Assembly: GCF_003052605.1 (NCBI RefSeq)
Contig: NZ_QASO01000032.1
Location: forward strand, 27,920 to 91,919
Source of the DNA: Ectopseudomonas oleovorans
GTDB lineage: Bacteria; Pseudomonadota; Gammaproteobacteria; Pseudomonadales; Pseudomonadaceae
Reading direction: 5' to 3'
Length of the DNA: 64,000 nucleotides
Shown: piece after piece, positions 16,842-25,924 of the stretch
Layout of the letters: each line of letters begins with the position of its first letter
Numbering within the stretch: the stretch's first letter is position 1
Program-made: the position numbers and the translations under genes
The notes under the pieces: generated by a model
What the model saw: the letters and a program-made list of their open reading frames with translations, nothing else
Told to the model about the DNA's origin: nothing
The model's database searches: none

Positions 16842-17187
16842 TACCGGCCAGCGCAGCAGGGCCAAACGGGACGCATTGTGACTATTTCAGTCTTGTTCAA
16901 GACCGGACAAGTCTGAATCCGCACGCTTGCGCCGAAGCGGTGCGATCCAGATGCAAACAGTCATGATGCCGGGCGCTGGATGCGGCACGTTGCTCAATGC
17001 TGCGCACCATTTTTACGGCGGCGCAGCCGTCGCATTCAGACGATTTCAGCAATGCTCCGGAGCGAATCTGTCTTGACACCAGCAGTTACAGCTTACCTTG
17101 ATTCGATGACGACTTGATGGCGTTTCGATAGCTCCCGCACGGCGGAATCCGTAGCGACGTTCCTGCTGATCGACAGGAGGTTGCGTT
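16842..17187. other. 346-bp gene-free leader with inverted repeat
   Basis: It contains no supported gene. An 11-bp inverted repeat with one mismatch, TTCAGTCTTGT (16886-16896) and ACAAGTCTGAA (16907-16917), may be an operator. TTGACA near 17073 is a candidate -35 box for the following gene, which has GACAGGAGG as ribosome site. Confidence 0.4.
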
Positions 17188-17955
17188 ATGGCTGATCTGA
17201 ACGCCGAGCATTGGTATCCAACCGCCGCGTATCTCTACACGCTGCACCTCGACGGCCCCGCGCTGGCCTGGGAATACCTGCGTAGAAACCCCGATTACCG
17301 GCTCGACTGGTTGCGCCGTCGCCGCCGACCGGATACGGCGCATCGATGGGGCTTGCGCCTGCTGGAAGACCCGGCCCTGGATGCGCGCGATGCGCATCCA
17401 GCCTGGTTCCCCGATCACGATGGCGTGATCCAGCTCTATCCAGACGACGACCCGCCGCCGGATGCCGACGCCTTCGAGTTCTGGCGCGTGCCTGGCCGCA
17501 AGCAACTGATCCACGACGGCAAGCGCCTGGTGCTGGTGTCGCACTGGCCGGGTTGCTGCGTGCGGCTGGCACTCGCGCCCGGCCTGGAAGACGGCATGGC
17601 CTACCTCTACGCCACCCGCGCCTGCGCCACGCCCTGCACGCGCTATCGCACGCTCGCGGCCGAACTGGATGCGCTGTCCGCCGCGACCGTGGCCACGCCT
17701 GCGGCGGCGGCTCGATCCCGGCCCACGCCCGCCGCGGTGCTGGAACTGCACACCTTGCAGGCGCTCGACGCGACCCTCTCGGGCGCGTCCTTGCGCGAGG
17801 TGGCCGAAGGGCTGTTCGGCGCGGATGCAGTCGCAGCCGACTGGCACAAAGACAGCGCCTTGCGTGCTCGCGTGCGGCGGCTGGTGCGCCGTGGCGATGC
17901 GCTGATGCGCGGCGGCTACCGCCGCCTGGCACAGCTTCCGCCACCGTTGCACTAG
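17188..17955 (+). CDS. DUF2285 domain protein, probable regulator
   Basis: A 255-residue protein. The N-terminal part (residues 5-80) begins LNAEHWYPTAAYLYTLHLDG and includes YLRRNPDYRLDWLRR, the transcriptional-regulator-like opening found with this family. Residues 165-250 are DUF2285: LHTLQALDATLSGASLREVA, then ALRARVRRLVRRGDALM. Strong ribosome site GACAGGAGGTTGCGTT. It is the first gene of the DUF2285, AlpA-like, repA, parA set found in many ICEs of this family. It probably binds DNA; its target is unknown. Confidence 0.88.
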   Translation: MADLNAEHWYPTAAYLYTLHLDGPALAWEYLRRNPDYRLDWLRRRRRPDTAHRWGLRLLEDPALDARDAHPAWFPDHDGVIQLYPDDDPPPDADAFEFWRVPGRKQLIHDGKRLVLVSHWPGCCVRLALAPGLEDGMAYLYATRACATPCTRYRTLAAELDALSAATVATPAAAARSRPTPAAVLELHTLQALDATLSGASLREVAEGLFGADAVAADWHKDSALRARVRRLVRRGDALMRGGYRRLAQLPPPLH

Positions 17956-18066
17956 GGGGGACGTTTCGCGTCCCTTGAAGAACGTCCCTTAGCAAGAAGC
18001 CTTGCTTTCTTGAAAGTGCCTCTATCCGGCCGCGTGGTGTGGCCGGGCTTGATGGAGGTACACCCC

Positions 18067-18351
18067 ATGCGACCCGCTCCCTTGCGGCCTGCCGCCGCTG
18101 CTGTCGCTGCGCCCGCGCAGCCCCAACGCTACCTGACCAACGACGAAGCCGCCGAATACCTGCGGCTGTCGCCGCGCACGCTGGAGAAACAGCGCGTGAT
18201 CGGCGGAGGGCCGAAGTTCCGCAAGTTCGGCCGCCGCGTCATGTACGCGGTAAGCGACCTCGATGCCTGGGCCGACCAGCGCAGCTACGAGGCGACTTCC
18301 GACCCGGAATATGCCCAACGCCACGCGGGTGACTACCGTGATGGCCGCTGA
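18067..18351 (+). CDS. AlpA/excisionase-type helix-turn-helix protein
   Basis: A 94-residue protein with a MerR/AlpA-like HTH: RYLTNDEAAEYLRLSPRTLE, then KFRKFGRRVMYAVSDLDAW. This is the layout of excisionase and AlpA-type regulators. ATG 18067 has TGGAGGTA seven bases upstream; an earlier in-frame ATG at 18010 lacks one. It sits directly before repA and may act as recombination directionality factor or as activator of the backbone genes; the sequence does not decide. Confidence 0.85.
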   Translation: MRPAPLRPAAAAVAAPAQPQRYLTNDEAAEYLRLSPRTLEKQRVIGGGPKFRKFGRRVMYAVSDLDAWADQRSYEATSDPEYAQRHAGDYRDGR

Positions 18352-18365
18352 ACGCCGGTGCGTGG

Positions 18366-19223
18366 GTGGCCTTTGCCATGTCCAGCCCGCCAGGGCAAGC
18401 CTTGCAGCAGCGCGAACAGCTCGACCTGTTCCGGGCGCTGCCGGGCGACATGGCACCACGCGACAGCCAGGACTTGATGGCCTTTCCGTTCTTCTCGCTG
18501 GCGAAGTCGCGGCGCACCGCGCCGATCGACTTTCGCGCAGGCGGCATCACCATCCGCGTGGAGGGCACGCAGGAGCACGGCATCGCAACGATATGGGATG
18601 CCGACGTGCTGATATGGGCCGCTTCGCAGATCGCGGAGGCGCGCGACGCGGGCATCCGCCCGTCGCGCTGGATACGCGCCACGCCCTACGAAATCCTGCG
18701 CTTCATCGGGCGCGGCACATCGCTCAACGACTACCAGCGCCTGAAAGCCGCGCTGGATCGCTTGCAATCGACCACGGTGGCCACGTCCATCCGCGAAACC
18801 ACGGGAAGGCGCTTGCATCGCTTCTCGTGGATCAACGAGTGGAAGGAACTGGCCGACGCCAGCGGCGTGCCGCTGGGCATCGAGCTGATCTTGCCCGATT
18901 GGTTCTATGCGGGCGTGCTCGATGCCGCCTTGGTGCTGACCATCGACCCGGCCTATTTCCGCTTGAAGGGCGGCATCGAACGCTGGCTGTATCGCCTGGT
19001 GCGCAAGCACGGCGGACGGCAGGAACACGGCTGGCAATTCGATTTCCGGCACCTCTACCGCAAATCGGGCAGCGCGGCGCGCTTCTCCGATTTTGCCTAC
19101 GACTTGCGCGCCCTGGTGGCGCGGCAGTCGCTGCCCGGCTACGTCCTGGACATCGAGCGGATGCCGGACGATGGAACGGAACTGCTGACCTTCCGGCCAG
19201 TGCTGCATACGGCACGGGGATAA
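18366..19223 (+). CDS. repA: replication initiator RepA
   Basis: A 285-residue plasmid-type initiator of the RPA family. Seen: QDLMAFPFFSLAKSRRTAPI, then DADVLIWAASQIAEARD, then TPYEILRFIGRGTSLNDYQR, then ERWLYRLVRKHGG, in family order (winged-helix DNA binding). Start is GTG 18366 or ATG 18378. Three iteron-like repeats and an A+T-rich segment lie directly downstream. Its presence with parA argues that the excised element replicates, as shown for some other ICEs. Residues for origin contact cannot be assigned by eye. Confidence 0.9.
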   Translation: MAFAMSSPPGQALQQREQLDLFRALPGDMAPRDSQDLMAFPFFSLAKSRRTAPIDFRAGGITIRVEGTQEHGIATIWDADVLIWAASQIAEARDAGIRPSRWIRATPYEILRFIGRGTSLNDYQRLKAALDRLQSTTVATSIRETTGRRLHRFSWINEWKELADASGVPLGIELILPDWFYAGVLDAALVLTIDPAYFRLKGGIERWLYRLVRKHGGRQEHGWQFDFRHLYRKSGSAARFSDFAYDLRALVARQSLPGYVLDIERMPDDGTELLTFRPVLHTARG

Positions 19224-19248
19224 CTCGGGGAAAACTTGTGGACGGCCT

Positions 19249-19395
19249 CGTGCTATCAGGAGTACCGGGTATCGTGCTATCAGGAGTACGCCTATCGTGC
19301 TATCAGGAGTACGAAAACGCCGTAAAGCCAATAACGGCGCGGGTTTGCGCCCCCTCTAACTTACCTAACAAGAAATACATAACTTTTAGTAGAAG
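19249..19395. repeat. candidate oriV: three iterons plus A+T-rich segment
   Basis: Three identical 17-bp direct repeats CGTGCTATCAGGAGTAC at 19249-19265, 19273-19289 and 19296-19312, spaced 24 and 23 bp start to start. They are followed by an A+T-rich segment (about 19357-19395) that could melt easily. Position between repA and parA, helical-like spacing and perfect identity fit initiator-binding iterons. Confidence 0.7.
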
Positions 19396-19464
19396 CGCGC
19401 CGTTTCGGTGGAAAACCACCCAGCGGCACGGCCAGGCCGGCTTTCCGGCAGGGAGGGCCGCGCC

Positions 19465-20103
19465 ATGATCGTCGCGCTTCTCAATCAGAAAGGCGGCGTA
19501 GGCAAGACCACGCTCGCCACGCACATCGCCGGCGAGCTGGCGATGCGCGGCCAGCACGTCGTGCTGCTGGATGCCGACCCGCAGGGTTCCTCACTGGACT
19601 GGACGCAGCGCAGAAGCCAGCAAGGCTTGCCACGGCTGTTCAGCGCCGTGGGCCTCGCACGCGAAACGCTGCACCAAGAGGCACCAGAACTCGCCAGGCG
19701 AGCAGATCACGTCGTCATCGACGGCCCGCCGCGCATCGCCGCCTTGGCGCGCTCCGCGCTGCTGGCGGCCGAGCGCGTGCTGATCCCGGTGCAGCCGAGT
19801 CCCTACGACCTGTGGGCCAGCGCCGAGATGGTGGCGCTGATCCGCGAGGCGCAGGTGTTCCGGCCTGCGCTGCGCGCGGCCTTCATCATCAATCGGCGTG
19901 TCAGTACCACCGTGATCGGGCGCGAAGCGCGCCAGGCGCTTGCCGACCAGCCGCTTCCTGCGCTGCGCGCGGAAGTGCATCAGCGCGTCGTGTTCGCCGA
20001 CAGCGTGGCCGCTGGTCGGCTTGCACGCGAGACGGCGCCGGACAGCGCGGCCGCGCGTGAAATCACCGCGCTGGTCGATGAACTGCTGCGGTGGCCGTCA
20101 TGA
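19465..20103 (+). CDS. parA: ParA-family partition ATPase
   Basis: A 212-residue ATPase with the deviant Walker A motif LNQKGGVGKTTLA, the switch VLLDADPQGS and the Walker B-like HVVIDGPPR. It lacks the N-terminal DNA-binding domain of large ParA proteins, so it is the small type Ib form. ATG 19465 follows CAGGGAGGG; an upstream ATG at 19408 is less likely. Its stop overlaps the start of the next gene by 4 bp, giving a coupled partition pair. Role: stable inheritance of the extrachromosomal ICE. Confidence 0.92.
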   Translation: MIVALLNQKGGVGKTTLATHIAGELAMRGQHVVLLDADPQGSSLDWTQRRSQQGLPRLFSAVGLARETLHQEAPELARRADHVVIDGPPRIAALARSALLAAERVLIPVQPSPYDLWASAEMVALIREAQVFRPALRAAFIINRRVSTTVIGREARQALADQPLPALRAEVHQRVVFADSVAAGRLARETAPDSAAAREITALVDELLRWPS

Positions 20104-20372
20104 CAGCGAAGCCGCCACCACGCGCCAAGCGTGTCGGCATCGGCGCGCGTCCGCCCGCGAATCCACACGCCGAGGCGTGGATTCGCCAAGGTGATGCCGA
20201 TGCGCTGGGCAAGGGCGACCTCTACACGGCTCGCCTCACTCTCGACATCACGCCCGCCATGCGGGCGCGCATCAAGGTGTCGGCCTTCACGCAAGGCGTG
20301 ACCGTGGCCGACCTGCTGCGCGGCCTGCTGGAGCGCGAGTTTCCAGAGAGCCGCAGGGAGAGCACCCCATGA
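20100..20372 (+). CDS. small ParG/RHH-like partition partner
   Basis: A 90-residue protein with a flexible basic N-terminus and a C-terminal ribbon-helix-helix-like part: LTLDITPAMRARIKVSAFTQ followed by TVADLLRGLLEREF. This is the layout of ParG-like centromere-binding partners of small ParA ATPases. ATG 20100 overlaps the parA stop (ATGA). An upstream GTG at 20091 is possible. It is expected to bind the partition site and the parA promoter. Confidence 0.75.
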   Translation: MTAKPPPRAKRVGIGARPPANPHAEAWIRQGDADALGKGDLYTARLTLDITPAMRARIKVSAFTQGVTVADLLRGLLEREFPESRRESTP

Positions 20373-20902
20373 ACATATCCGCTTCGCCGGCCGCTGGCGC
20401 GGCCACGGCTGCGCTCACAGCACCTACCGGCCAGCCAGCCAGCGCGCCGCTGACGCGCGTGGCGCTGGCCTACATCGACCAGCATTTCGACCTCTATCTG
20501 CGCTTCGGTGAGCCTGCGCGCATCGTCCGGCTCGACCGCTGGCGGCGCAGCGCCGTGTTCCTGCCGAACGCGGTTCTGTGCCGTGTCCGTTGGCAAGCCA
20601 ACGACTACGGCACGATCCGCTGGCAGCTCATGGTGATGCAGGCTTGCACGCCGCTGGACGCGGCGCAGCGCATCCCCGGCGTGCGGCCGGGCGCGCGCCT
20701 GCTGCTGCACGCCGAAGGCGAGAACCAGGTGCGCGCCGTGCTGGAACGCATCGACGCCATCGAGGCGCTGGGCATCGCGCCCGTCGCCGTCTCGCCCGCG
20801 TACTGGCGCACGCTCGCCAACCGGCTCGCCGCGCGCCTGCCGCTGCCCGAATACACCGCCGAGCGGCACGCCGCCTGGCTGACCGGGAGGGCACAGCCAT
20901 GA
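20369..20902 (+). CDS. DUF2840 domain protein
   Basis: A 177-residue protein. Seen: LTRVALAYIDQHFDLYLRFG, then RWRRSAVFLPNAVLCRVRW, then YWRTLANRLAARLPLPEYT, which is the DUF2840 pattern. This family is found almost only between parA and traF of ICEs like this one. It overlaps the previous gene by 4 bp and the traF gene by 4 bp. Function unknown; the context suggests help in DNA processing or transfer. Confidence 0.87.
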   Translation: MNISASPAAGAATAALTAPTGQPASAPLTRVALAYIDQHFDLYLRFGEPARIVRLDRWRRSAVFLPNAVLCRVRWQANDYGTIRWQLMVMQACTPLDAAQRIPGVRPGARLLLHAEGENQVRAVLERIDAIEALGIAPVAVSPAYWRTLANRLAARLPLPEYTAERHAAWLTGRAQP

Positions 20903-21495
20903 CCACCGTTTCTACTGTCGCCGCCGCGCCGCGTCCTCGCTCGCCCCGCGCACGTTTGCGCGCTCGCCTCGTACTGGCGAGCCTGTCCGCCTGCAGCCTC
21001 GCTGCGCTGGCCTGGGCGTCCTTCGTGCAGCCGCTGCCGCGCCTGATCTACAACCCGTCAGATAGCGTGGCGGTTGGCTGGTATCGCGTCGATCCGTTCG
21101 ACCCACGCGCCGCCTCGCTGCCACGTCCGCCGTCCGTAGACAGCATCGTGCTGGTGCCGCTGCCCGCCAGGGCCGCCGCGCTGGCTGCGCAGCGCGGCTA
21201 CCTGCCGACGCGCGTTCAGCTGCTCAAACGTGTGGGCGCGGTCGCGCCGCAACACGTTTGCATCGTCGCCGGTCAGGTACGCATCGACGGCGTGCCGGTG
21301 GCCGCCGCGTTGCCTGCCGACCGGCTGGGCCGGCCGCTGCCGTCCTTGCAGCTTTGCCGACGCCTCGACCCGGGCGAGCTGCTCCTGTTGAGCGTGACGA
21401 ATCCGGCATCGTTCGACAGCCGGTATTTCGGGCCGGTCAGCGCATCCGCCGTGATCGGCGTCGCGCATCCGGTCTGGCTGGAGGCTCGCCCATGA
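20899..21495 (+). CDS. traF: TraF, S26-family signal peptidase for the pilin
   Basis: A 198-residue inner-membrane protease. Residues 25-45 form the single membrane anchor. The catalytic Ser lies in YNPSDSVAVGWYR and the general-base Lys in QLLKRVGAV, followed by GQVRIDGV, the S26 box order. In RP4-like systems TraF trims and cyclises the TrbC pilin, and TrbC is present here at 37337. It overlaps the preceding gene by 4 bp, and its stop overlaps the next ATG. Confidence 0.92.
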   Translation: MTTVSTVAAAPRPRSPRARLRARLVLASLSACSLAALAWASFVQPLPRLIYNPSDSVAVGWYRVDPFDPRAASLPRPPSVDSIVLVPLPARAAALAAQRGYLPTRVQLLKRVGAVAPQHVCIVAGQVRIDGVPVAAALPADRLGRPLPSLQLCRRLDPGELLLLSVTNPASFDSRYFGPVSASAVIGVAHPVWLEARP

Positions 21496-21935
21496 TGGCC
21501 GCCGACTCGCTGTACGTTGCCGTGCATCTTGTCGTGCCATCGGGCATGCCGATCCAGTGGCTTTCCGCGTGTCGTCGCGCGTGCAGTGCGAGCGCATCCG
21601 CGCTGCACTTCGCGCTGCCTTCCCATGTGCAGGCGTCTTGCCTCGAACGCGCCCGGCCTGCGGCCGTGTCCGCGTTCGCCGGTGCGCTGGCTGCTTACGC
21701 AGCAGCGCCGCCGGGCCGCCGCTGCCCGGAGCGCCAGCGAGGGGCAAAGGCGGAAGGCAAGACAAAAGGACGCGGCACCGGGCCGCGTCGAAAGCCAGTC
21801 TGCACATGGGGGGCGCGCGGCACGGAGCGGCTTCGCCACCGTGCCGCTTGGGGCGCGAAGGTCGCGCCAATGCAGGCATGTCCGCGTGCTTCGCACGATA
21901 GGACACACCAGAGCTTGCAGGGAGCTCAGCCATGA
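21492..21935 (+). CDS. hypothetical coupled gene between traF and relaxase
   Basis: A 147-residue reading frame whose ATG (21492) overlaps the traF stop and whose TGA overlaps the relaxase ATG (21932). This double coupling is its main support. The N-terminal 20 residues are hydrophobic; the rest is rich in Ala, Arg, Cys and Gly, which can also arise from non-coding G+C-rich DNA. I do not recognise it. Confidence 0.4.
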   Translation: MMAADSLYVAVHLVVPSGMPIQWLSACRRACSASASALHFALPSHVQASCLERARPAAVSAFAGALAAYAAAPPGRRCPERQRGAKAEGKTKGRGTGPRRKPVCTWGARGTERLRHRAAWGAKVAPMQACPRASHDRTHQSLQGAQP

Positions 21936-23923
21936 CCGACCGCCGCGACGACGATTTCCGCGTGCGTCCCAGCGCCCCGAAGAACCGGGGCAAGGGCCAG
22001 GGCCAGAGTTTCGTTTCCAAGGTGCTCAAGCAGGTCGGCAAGGCTAGCGGCGGCAAATCCTCGATGCGCCACTCCGCAAGCAATGGCAGCGGCGCACGGG
22101 CAGGCCAGCGGCCCGGCTCACGGCTTGGGCGCGGCCACACGGCGGCACGCTTCGCCGGGGCGAAGCTCACGCACATGTCGCGGCGCGTGACCATCAAGAC
22201 TCTGCTAGTCAATCAACGCAACGCCAGCCCGCAGTCGCTGACGAAACACCTGCGTTACATCGAGCGCGACGGCGCTGGCCGCGATGGCGCGCCGGGCTGC
22301 GCCTATGGGCCGCAGACCGACGATGCCGACCTCGACGCCTTCAATGAGCGCAGCGCCGATGACCGGCACCATTTCCGCTTCATCGTCTCCCCGGAGGACG
22401 GTGCCGAGCTTCAAGAGCTGCGCACCTACACCCGGCATCTGGTGAACCGGATGGAAGCCGACCTCGGCACGCGGCTGGATTGGGTGGCGGTCGATCACTG
22501 GAATACCGACAACCCGCACACCCACCTGATCGTGCGCGGGCGCGACGACACCGGCAAAGACCTCATCATCGCGGGCGACTACATCGCCCACGGCTTCCGC
22601 CATCGCGCCGCCGAACTGGCGACGGAATGGCTCGGCCCGCGCACCGAATTGGAGATCCAGCAGACCTTGCAGCGCGAGGTGGAACAGGAGCGGTGGACGA
22701 GCCTCGATCGCACATTGCAACGCGAAGCCGGCGAGGCTGGCCGGGTGCAGATCGAACGCTTCAATGAACCCCGGTTGCAACGCCAACGCCTGCTGCTGAT
22801 CGGCCGCCTGCAACGCTTGCAGCGCCTGGGCCTGGCCGACGAGACGCAGCCCGGCACCTGGGCCGTCCATGCCGATGCCGAGAAGACCTTGCGCGCCCTG
22901 GGCGAGCGTGGCGACATTATCCGAACGATGCAGCGGGCCATGAGCGGCCAGCCGCGCGAACTGGCGGTGTTCGAGGCGGGTGACGAAGGCCGTACCATCG
23001 TTGGCCGCATCGCTGCCAAGGGGCTGGCCGACGAACTGCGCGACCGCGGCTATCTGGTCATCGACGGGGTGGACGGCAAGGCTCACTACGTCGCGCTGAA
23101 CGCCCGCGACGAGTTGGCGAACTATCCCGCTGGCGCGGTGGTGGAGGTACGCGGTTCCGCCGAGGTGCGGGCGGCCGACAAGAACATCGCCGCGCTGGCG
23201 AGCGATGGCCTGTATCGCGCCGATCATCACCTGGCGATCGAGCAGGGCCGGGGCAAGCCCGACCGAGACCCGCAGGAAGTCGTCGCGGCCCATGTCCGAC
23301 GACTGGAAGCCCTGGGTCGGGCCGGCATCGTGGAGCGCGTGGCCGAAGGCTTATGGAAGGTTCCGGACGACCTGGCCGAGCGTGGCCGCCAGTACGACGC
23401 GCAACGGCTGGGCGGTGTGGCGGTGGAGTTGAAATCGCACCTTCCGATCGAGCGGCAGGCGCGGGTGATTGGCGCGACCTGGCTGGATCAGCAGTTGATC
23501 AGCGGCGGCAAGGGCCTGGGTGACCTGGGGTTTGGTGGCGAGGTCAAGAACACCCTGCAACAGCGCGCCGACTTTCTGGCCGAACAGGGGTTGGCCGAGC
23601 GGCGCGGGCAGCGTGTGATCCTCGCCCGGAACCTGCTGGGCACGCTGCGCAATCGGGAACTGGCGCAAGCCGCCAAGGACATTGCCGCCGACACCGGCCT
23701 GGAAAATCGACCTGTGGCAGACGGCCAGCGCGTCGCCGGCATCTACCGGCGCAGCGTCATGCTCGCCAGTGGGCATTACGCGATGCTTGATGACGGCATA
23801 GGCTTCTCGCTTGTGCCGTGGCGTCCGGTGATCGAACAGCGATTGGGGCAGCAGCTTTCCGCGACGATGCGCGGTAGTGGTGTGTCATGGGAGGTTGGCC
23901 GGAGATTAGGGCCTGGGATTTAA
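21932..23923 (+). CDS. rlxS: VirD2-like relaxase with DUF3363
   Basis: A 663-residue conjugative relaxase. Residues 1-80 are basic and disordered. The relaxase core has candidate nicking Tyr109 in HLRYIERDG and the metal motif DNPHTHLIVRG (H196, H198). From about residue 240 onward the protein matches the DUF3363 region usual in this group. It nicks the ICE at oriT and is led to the transferosome by TraG. The start overlaps the preceding gene by 4 bp. The last 4 bp overlap the end of the convergent LysR gene, so the cargo begins exactly here. I could not locate oriT. Confidence 0.93.
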   Translation: MTDRRDDDFRVRPSAPKNRGKGQGQSFVSKVLKQVGKASGGKSSMRHSASNGSGARAGQRPGSRLGRGHTAARFAGAKLTHMSRRVTIKTLLVNQRNASPQSLTKHLRYIERDGAGRDGAPGCAYGPQTDDADLDAFNERSADDRHHFRFIVSPEDGAELQELRTYTRHLVNRMEADLGTRLDWVAVDHWNTDNPHTHLIVRGRDDTGKDLIIAGDYIAHGFRHRAAELATEWLGPRTELEIQQTLQREVEQERWTSLDRTLQREAGEAGRVQIERFNEPRLQRQRLLLIGRLQRLQRLGLADETQPGTWAVHADAEKTLRALGERGDIIRTMQRAMSGQPRELAVFEAGDEGRTIVGRIAAKGLADELRDRGYLVIDGVDGKAHYVALNARDELANYPAGAVVEVRGSAEVRAADKNIAALASDGLYRADHHLAIEQGRGKPDRDPQEVVAAHVRRLEALGRAGIVERVAEGLWKVPDDLAERGRQYDAQRLGGVAVELKSHLPIERQARVIGATWLDQQLISGGKGLGDLGFGGEVKNTLQQRADFLAEQGLAERRGQRVILARNLLGTLRNRELAQAAKDIAADTGLENRPVADGQRVAGIYRRSVMLASGHYAMLDDGIGFSLVPWRPVIEQRLGQQLSATMRGSGVSWEVGRRLGPGI

Positions 23924-24855
23924 AGCCCACCATTCTCCGCTTGGGAATGGGCGGCTTCTGCTAGCAACCAATCCCGAAAGGTAGTCAGTTTGCGCAAGCT
24001 CGCACATTCCGGTCGATACACAACGTAGTACGCCAGTGCAGAAGCAAAGTTGATGTCTGGAAATAGTCTTACCAGACGTCCGCTTGCCAAGTCGTCACGA
24101 GCCATGACGCTGCGCGCCAGCGCTACGCCATGCCCCTCGATCGCCGCCTGCAGGACCGCAGCAGAGTTGTTGATCTGCATGCCCCGTTGGGTAATGGCAT
24201 CCTTCACACCGGCTTTCTTCATCCAGGCTTCCCAACTTGGGAACGCTGTGTGTCGGTCCATGGACAAATCGTGGATCAGGGTTTCCTGGGCCAGGTCCGC
24301 AGGCTTTTGCAAGCGCCAATGCTCACGCAGCAGTTGGGGCGAGCACACCGGATAAACCTCTTCATCCATCAGCTTATCGGCGGTCAACCCCGGCCATTGG
24401 CCGGCGCCATATCGCACCCCGATATCAACCCGCTGAGCCACGAAATCCACTGGCTTGAGGTTGGTGTCCAGGCGCACATCCGTGTCGGCGCAGACGGCCT
24501 GGAAGCGGTCGATACGGGGCAATAGCCATTTTGCGGCGAAGGCTGGGCTGACGGCCACGGTCAGCACGCCGTTTGACGCACCCTCCTGAAGTCTCTCCAT
24601 CCCCAGGGTGAGCCGATCAAACCCGGCGCGGATATCGGGCAGTGCCCGCTCGGCAGCCTCCGTGGGAAGGAGCCGCGCACGGCCACTGCTGCCCCGCACG
24701 AACAGGGGCGTCCCCAGCCAGTCTTCCAGCGTGCGTACGAGTTGGCCTACCGCTGCTGGCGTGACGTTGAGTTCGGCCGCCGCCGCAGAAAAGCTCTGGT
24801 GGCGGGCGCTGGCCTCGAAGGCGCGCAAGGCATTCAGGTGGACGGGTGACTTCAT
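23920..24855 (-). CDS. LysR-type regulator, GcvA-like
   Basis: A 311-residue LysR regulator. The N-terminal winged helix reads HLNALRAFEASARHQSFSAA, then ELNVTPAAVGQLVRTLEDW. The effector domain follows from residue 90. It resembles the GcvA branch more than the TraR-like protein at 32366. It is divergent from the oxidoreductase operon across a 197-bp gap, the usual layout for a LysR protein controlling its neighbour. The inducer is unknown. Confidence 0.92.
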   Translation of the reverse strand: MKSPVHLNALRAFEASARHQSFSAAAAELNVTPAAVGQLVRTLEDWLGTPLFVRGSSGRARLLPTEAAERALPDIRAGFDRLTLGMERLQEGASNGVLTVAVSPAFAAKWLLPRIDRFQAVCADTDVRLDTNLKPVDFVAQRVDIGVRYGAGQWPGLTADKLMDEEVYPVCSPQLLREHWRLQKPADLAQETLIHDLSMDRHTAFPSWEAWMKKAGVKDAITQRGMQINNSAAVLQAAIEGHGVALARSVMARDDLASGRLVRLFPDINFASALAYYVVYRPECASLRKLTTFRDWLLAEAAHSQAENGGL

Positions 24856-25052
24856 TTCGATAAAGTTTTTCTTTCAATAACTGACACTTTATATGGTTTG
24901 TCGGGCTTTGGGAACAGGAGAACAATAACGCTTATTCCAGAGAAGCCTTCATACGGAGGTGGAAGGTGCGGCAATGCTGCCACCTTCGGAATCAACAGTT
25001 TTTCTTCTATTCACCCCCCGCCGAGCGGCGGGCCAACAGAGAGGATTTCAAG
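24856..25052. promoter_or_regulatory. divergent LysR/operon promoter region
   Basis: A 197-bp gap with an A+T-rich part (24856-24900) next to the LysR start. A T-N11-A type LysR box is likely, but I cannot single one out. Ribosome site GAGAGGAT precedes the SDR start at 25053. Confidence 0.4.
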
Positions 25053-25826
25053 ATGAGCAATCAATTCAAGGGCAAGAAGCTGCTGGTCGTCGGCGGCACC
25101 AGCGGCATGGGCATGCAGATCGCACGCACCGTGCTGGCCGACGGCGGCAGCGTCGTCATCGTGGGCAACCGTCCGGAGAAGACCGAAGAAGCGCGCAAGG
25201 AGCTTGCTGCGCTGGGTCAAGTCTGGGCACTGACCTCAGACCTGACCAATGACGAGGCCGTGGCTTCGCTGATCAAGACCTTGGACGAGCAGCACGCGGA
25301 CATCGACTTGCTGGTCAATGCCGCTGGCGTGTTCTTCCCCAAGCCGTTCCTGGAGCATTCGGGCGCGGACTACGACCAGTACATGCAACTGAACAAAGCC
25401 ACCTTCTTCATCACGCAGAAGGTGGCCGCCAATCTGGTTGCCAAGAACCGCCCGGGCGCGATTGTGAACATCGGTTCGATGTGGGGCAAGCAGGCAATCG
25501 CGGCCACGCCGTCCTCGGCGTACTCCATGGCCAAGGCCGGCCTGCATTCTCTGACCCAGCATCTGGCCATGGAACTGGCCGGCAAGAACATCCGTGTCAA
25601 CGCGGTGTCGCCTGCCGTGGTGCAGACCCCGATCTACGAAGGCTTCATTCCCAAGGCCGAAGTTCACAGCGCGTTGCAAGGGTTCAACAGCTTTCACCCG
25701 ATCGGCCGCGTAGGCACGCCGCAGGATGTGGCGGAAGTGGTCGCCTTCCTGCTATCGGACAAGGCGGGCTGGGTCACCGGCGCCGTTTGGGATGTCGATG
25801 GCGGCGTGATGGCTGGCCGCAACTGA
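25053..25826 (+). CDS. SDR-family oxidoreductase, first
   Basis: A 257-residue classical short-chain dehydrogenase. Seen: [13 protein letters not shown] cofactor loop, LLVNAAGVF (NAG-type motif), catalytic Ser in NIGSMWG and YSMAK (YxxxK), all intact. The loop TSGMG followed by NRPEKTEEA suggests NADP preference, by inference. ATG 25053 follows GAGAGGATTTCAAG; the upstream in-frame frame is leader. First gene of the operon that LysR at 23920 probably controls. Confidence 0.92.
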   Translation: MSNQFKGKKLLVVGGTSGMGMQIARTVLADGGSVVIVGNRPEKTEEARKELAALGQVWALTSDLTNDEAVASLIKTLDEQHADIDLLVNAAGVFFPKPFLEHSGADYDQYMQLNKATFFITQKVAANLVAKNRPGAIVNIGSMWGKQAIAATPSSAYSMAKAGLHSLTQHLAMELAGKNIRVNAVSPAVVQTPIYEGFIPKAEVHSALQGFNSFHPIGRVGTPQDVAEVVAFLLSDKAGWVTGAVWDVDGGVMAGRN

Positions 25827-25924
25827 TGTATCTCGTGCAGGCTCCGATGCCAGGAGCCTCTTACTAAAACCTCCGCTGGGCGTAGTCAACGCCCGGCGCC
25901 AACTTCCTTACAGAGAGAACCACC

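Noticed and set aside
19249..19312. CRISPR array
   Set aside because: Only three repeats, spacers of 6-7 bp and no cas genes; iterons fit better.
20899..23923. oriT near the traF-relaxase genes
   Set aside because: Expected near the relaxase, but the genes overlap and I found no convincing nick-region repeat.
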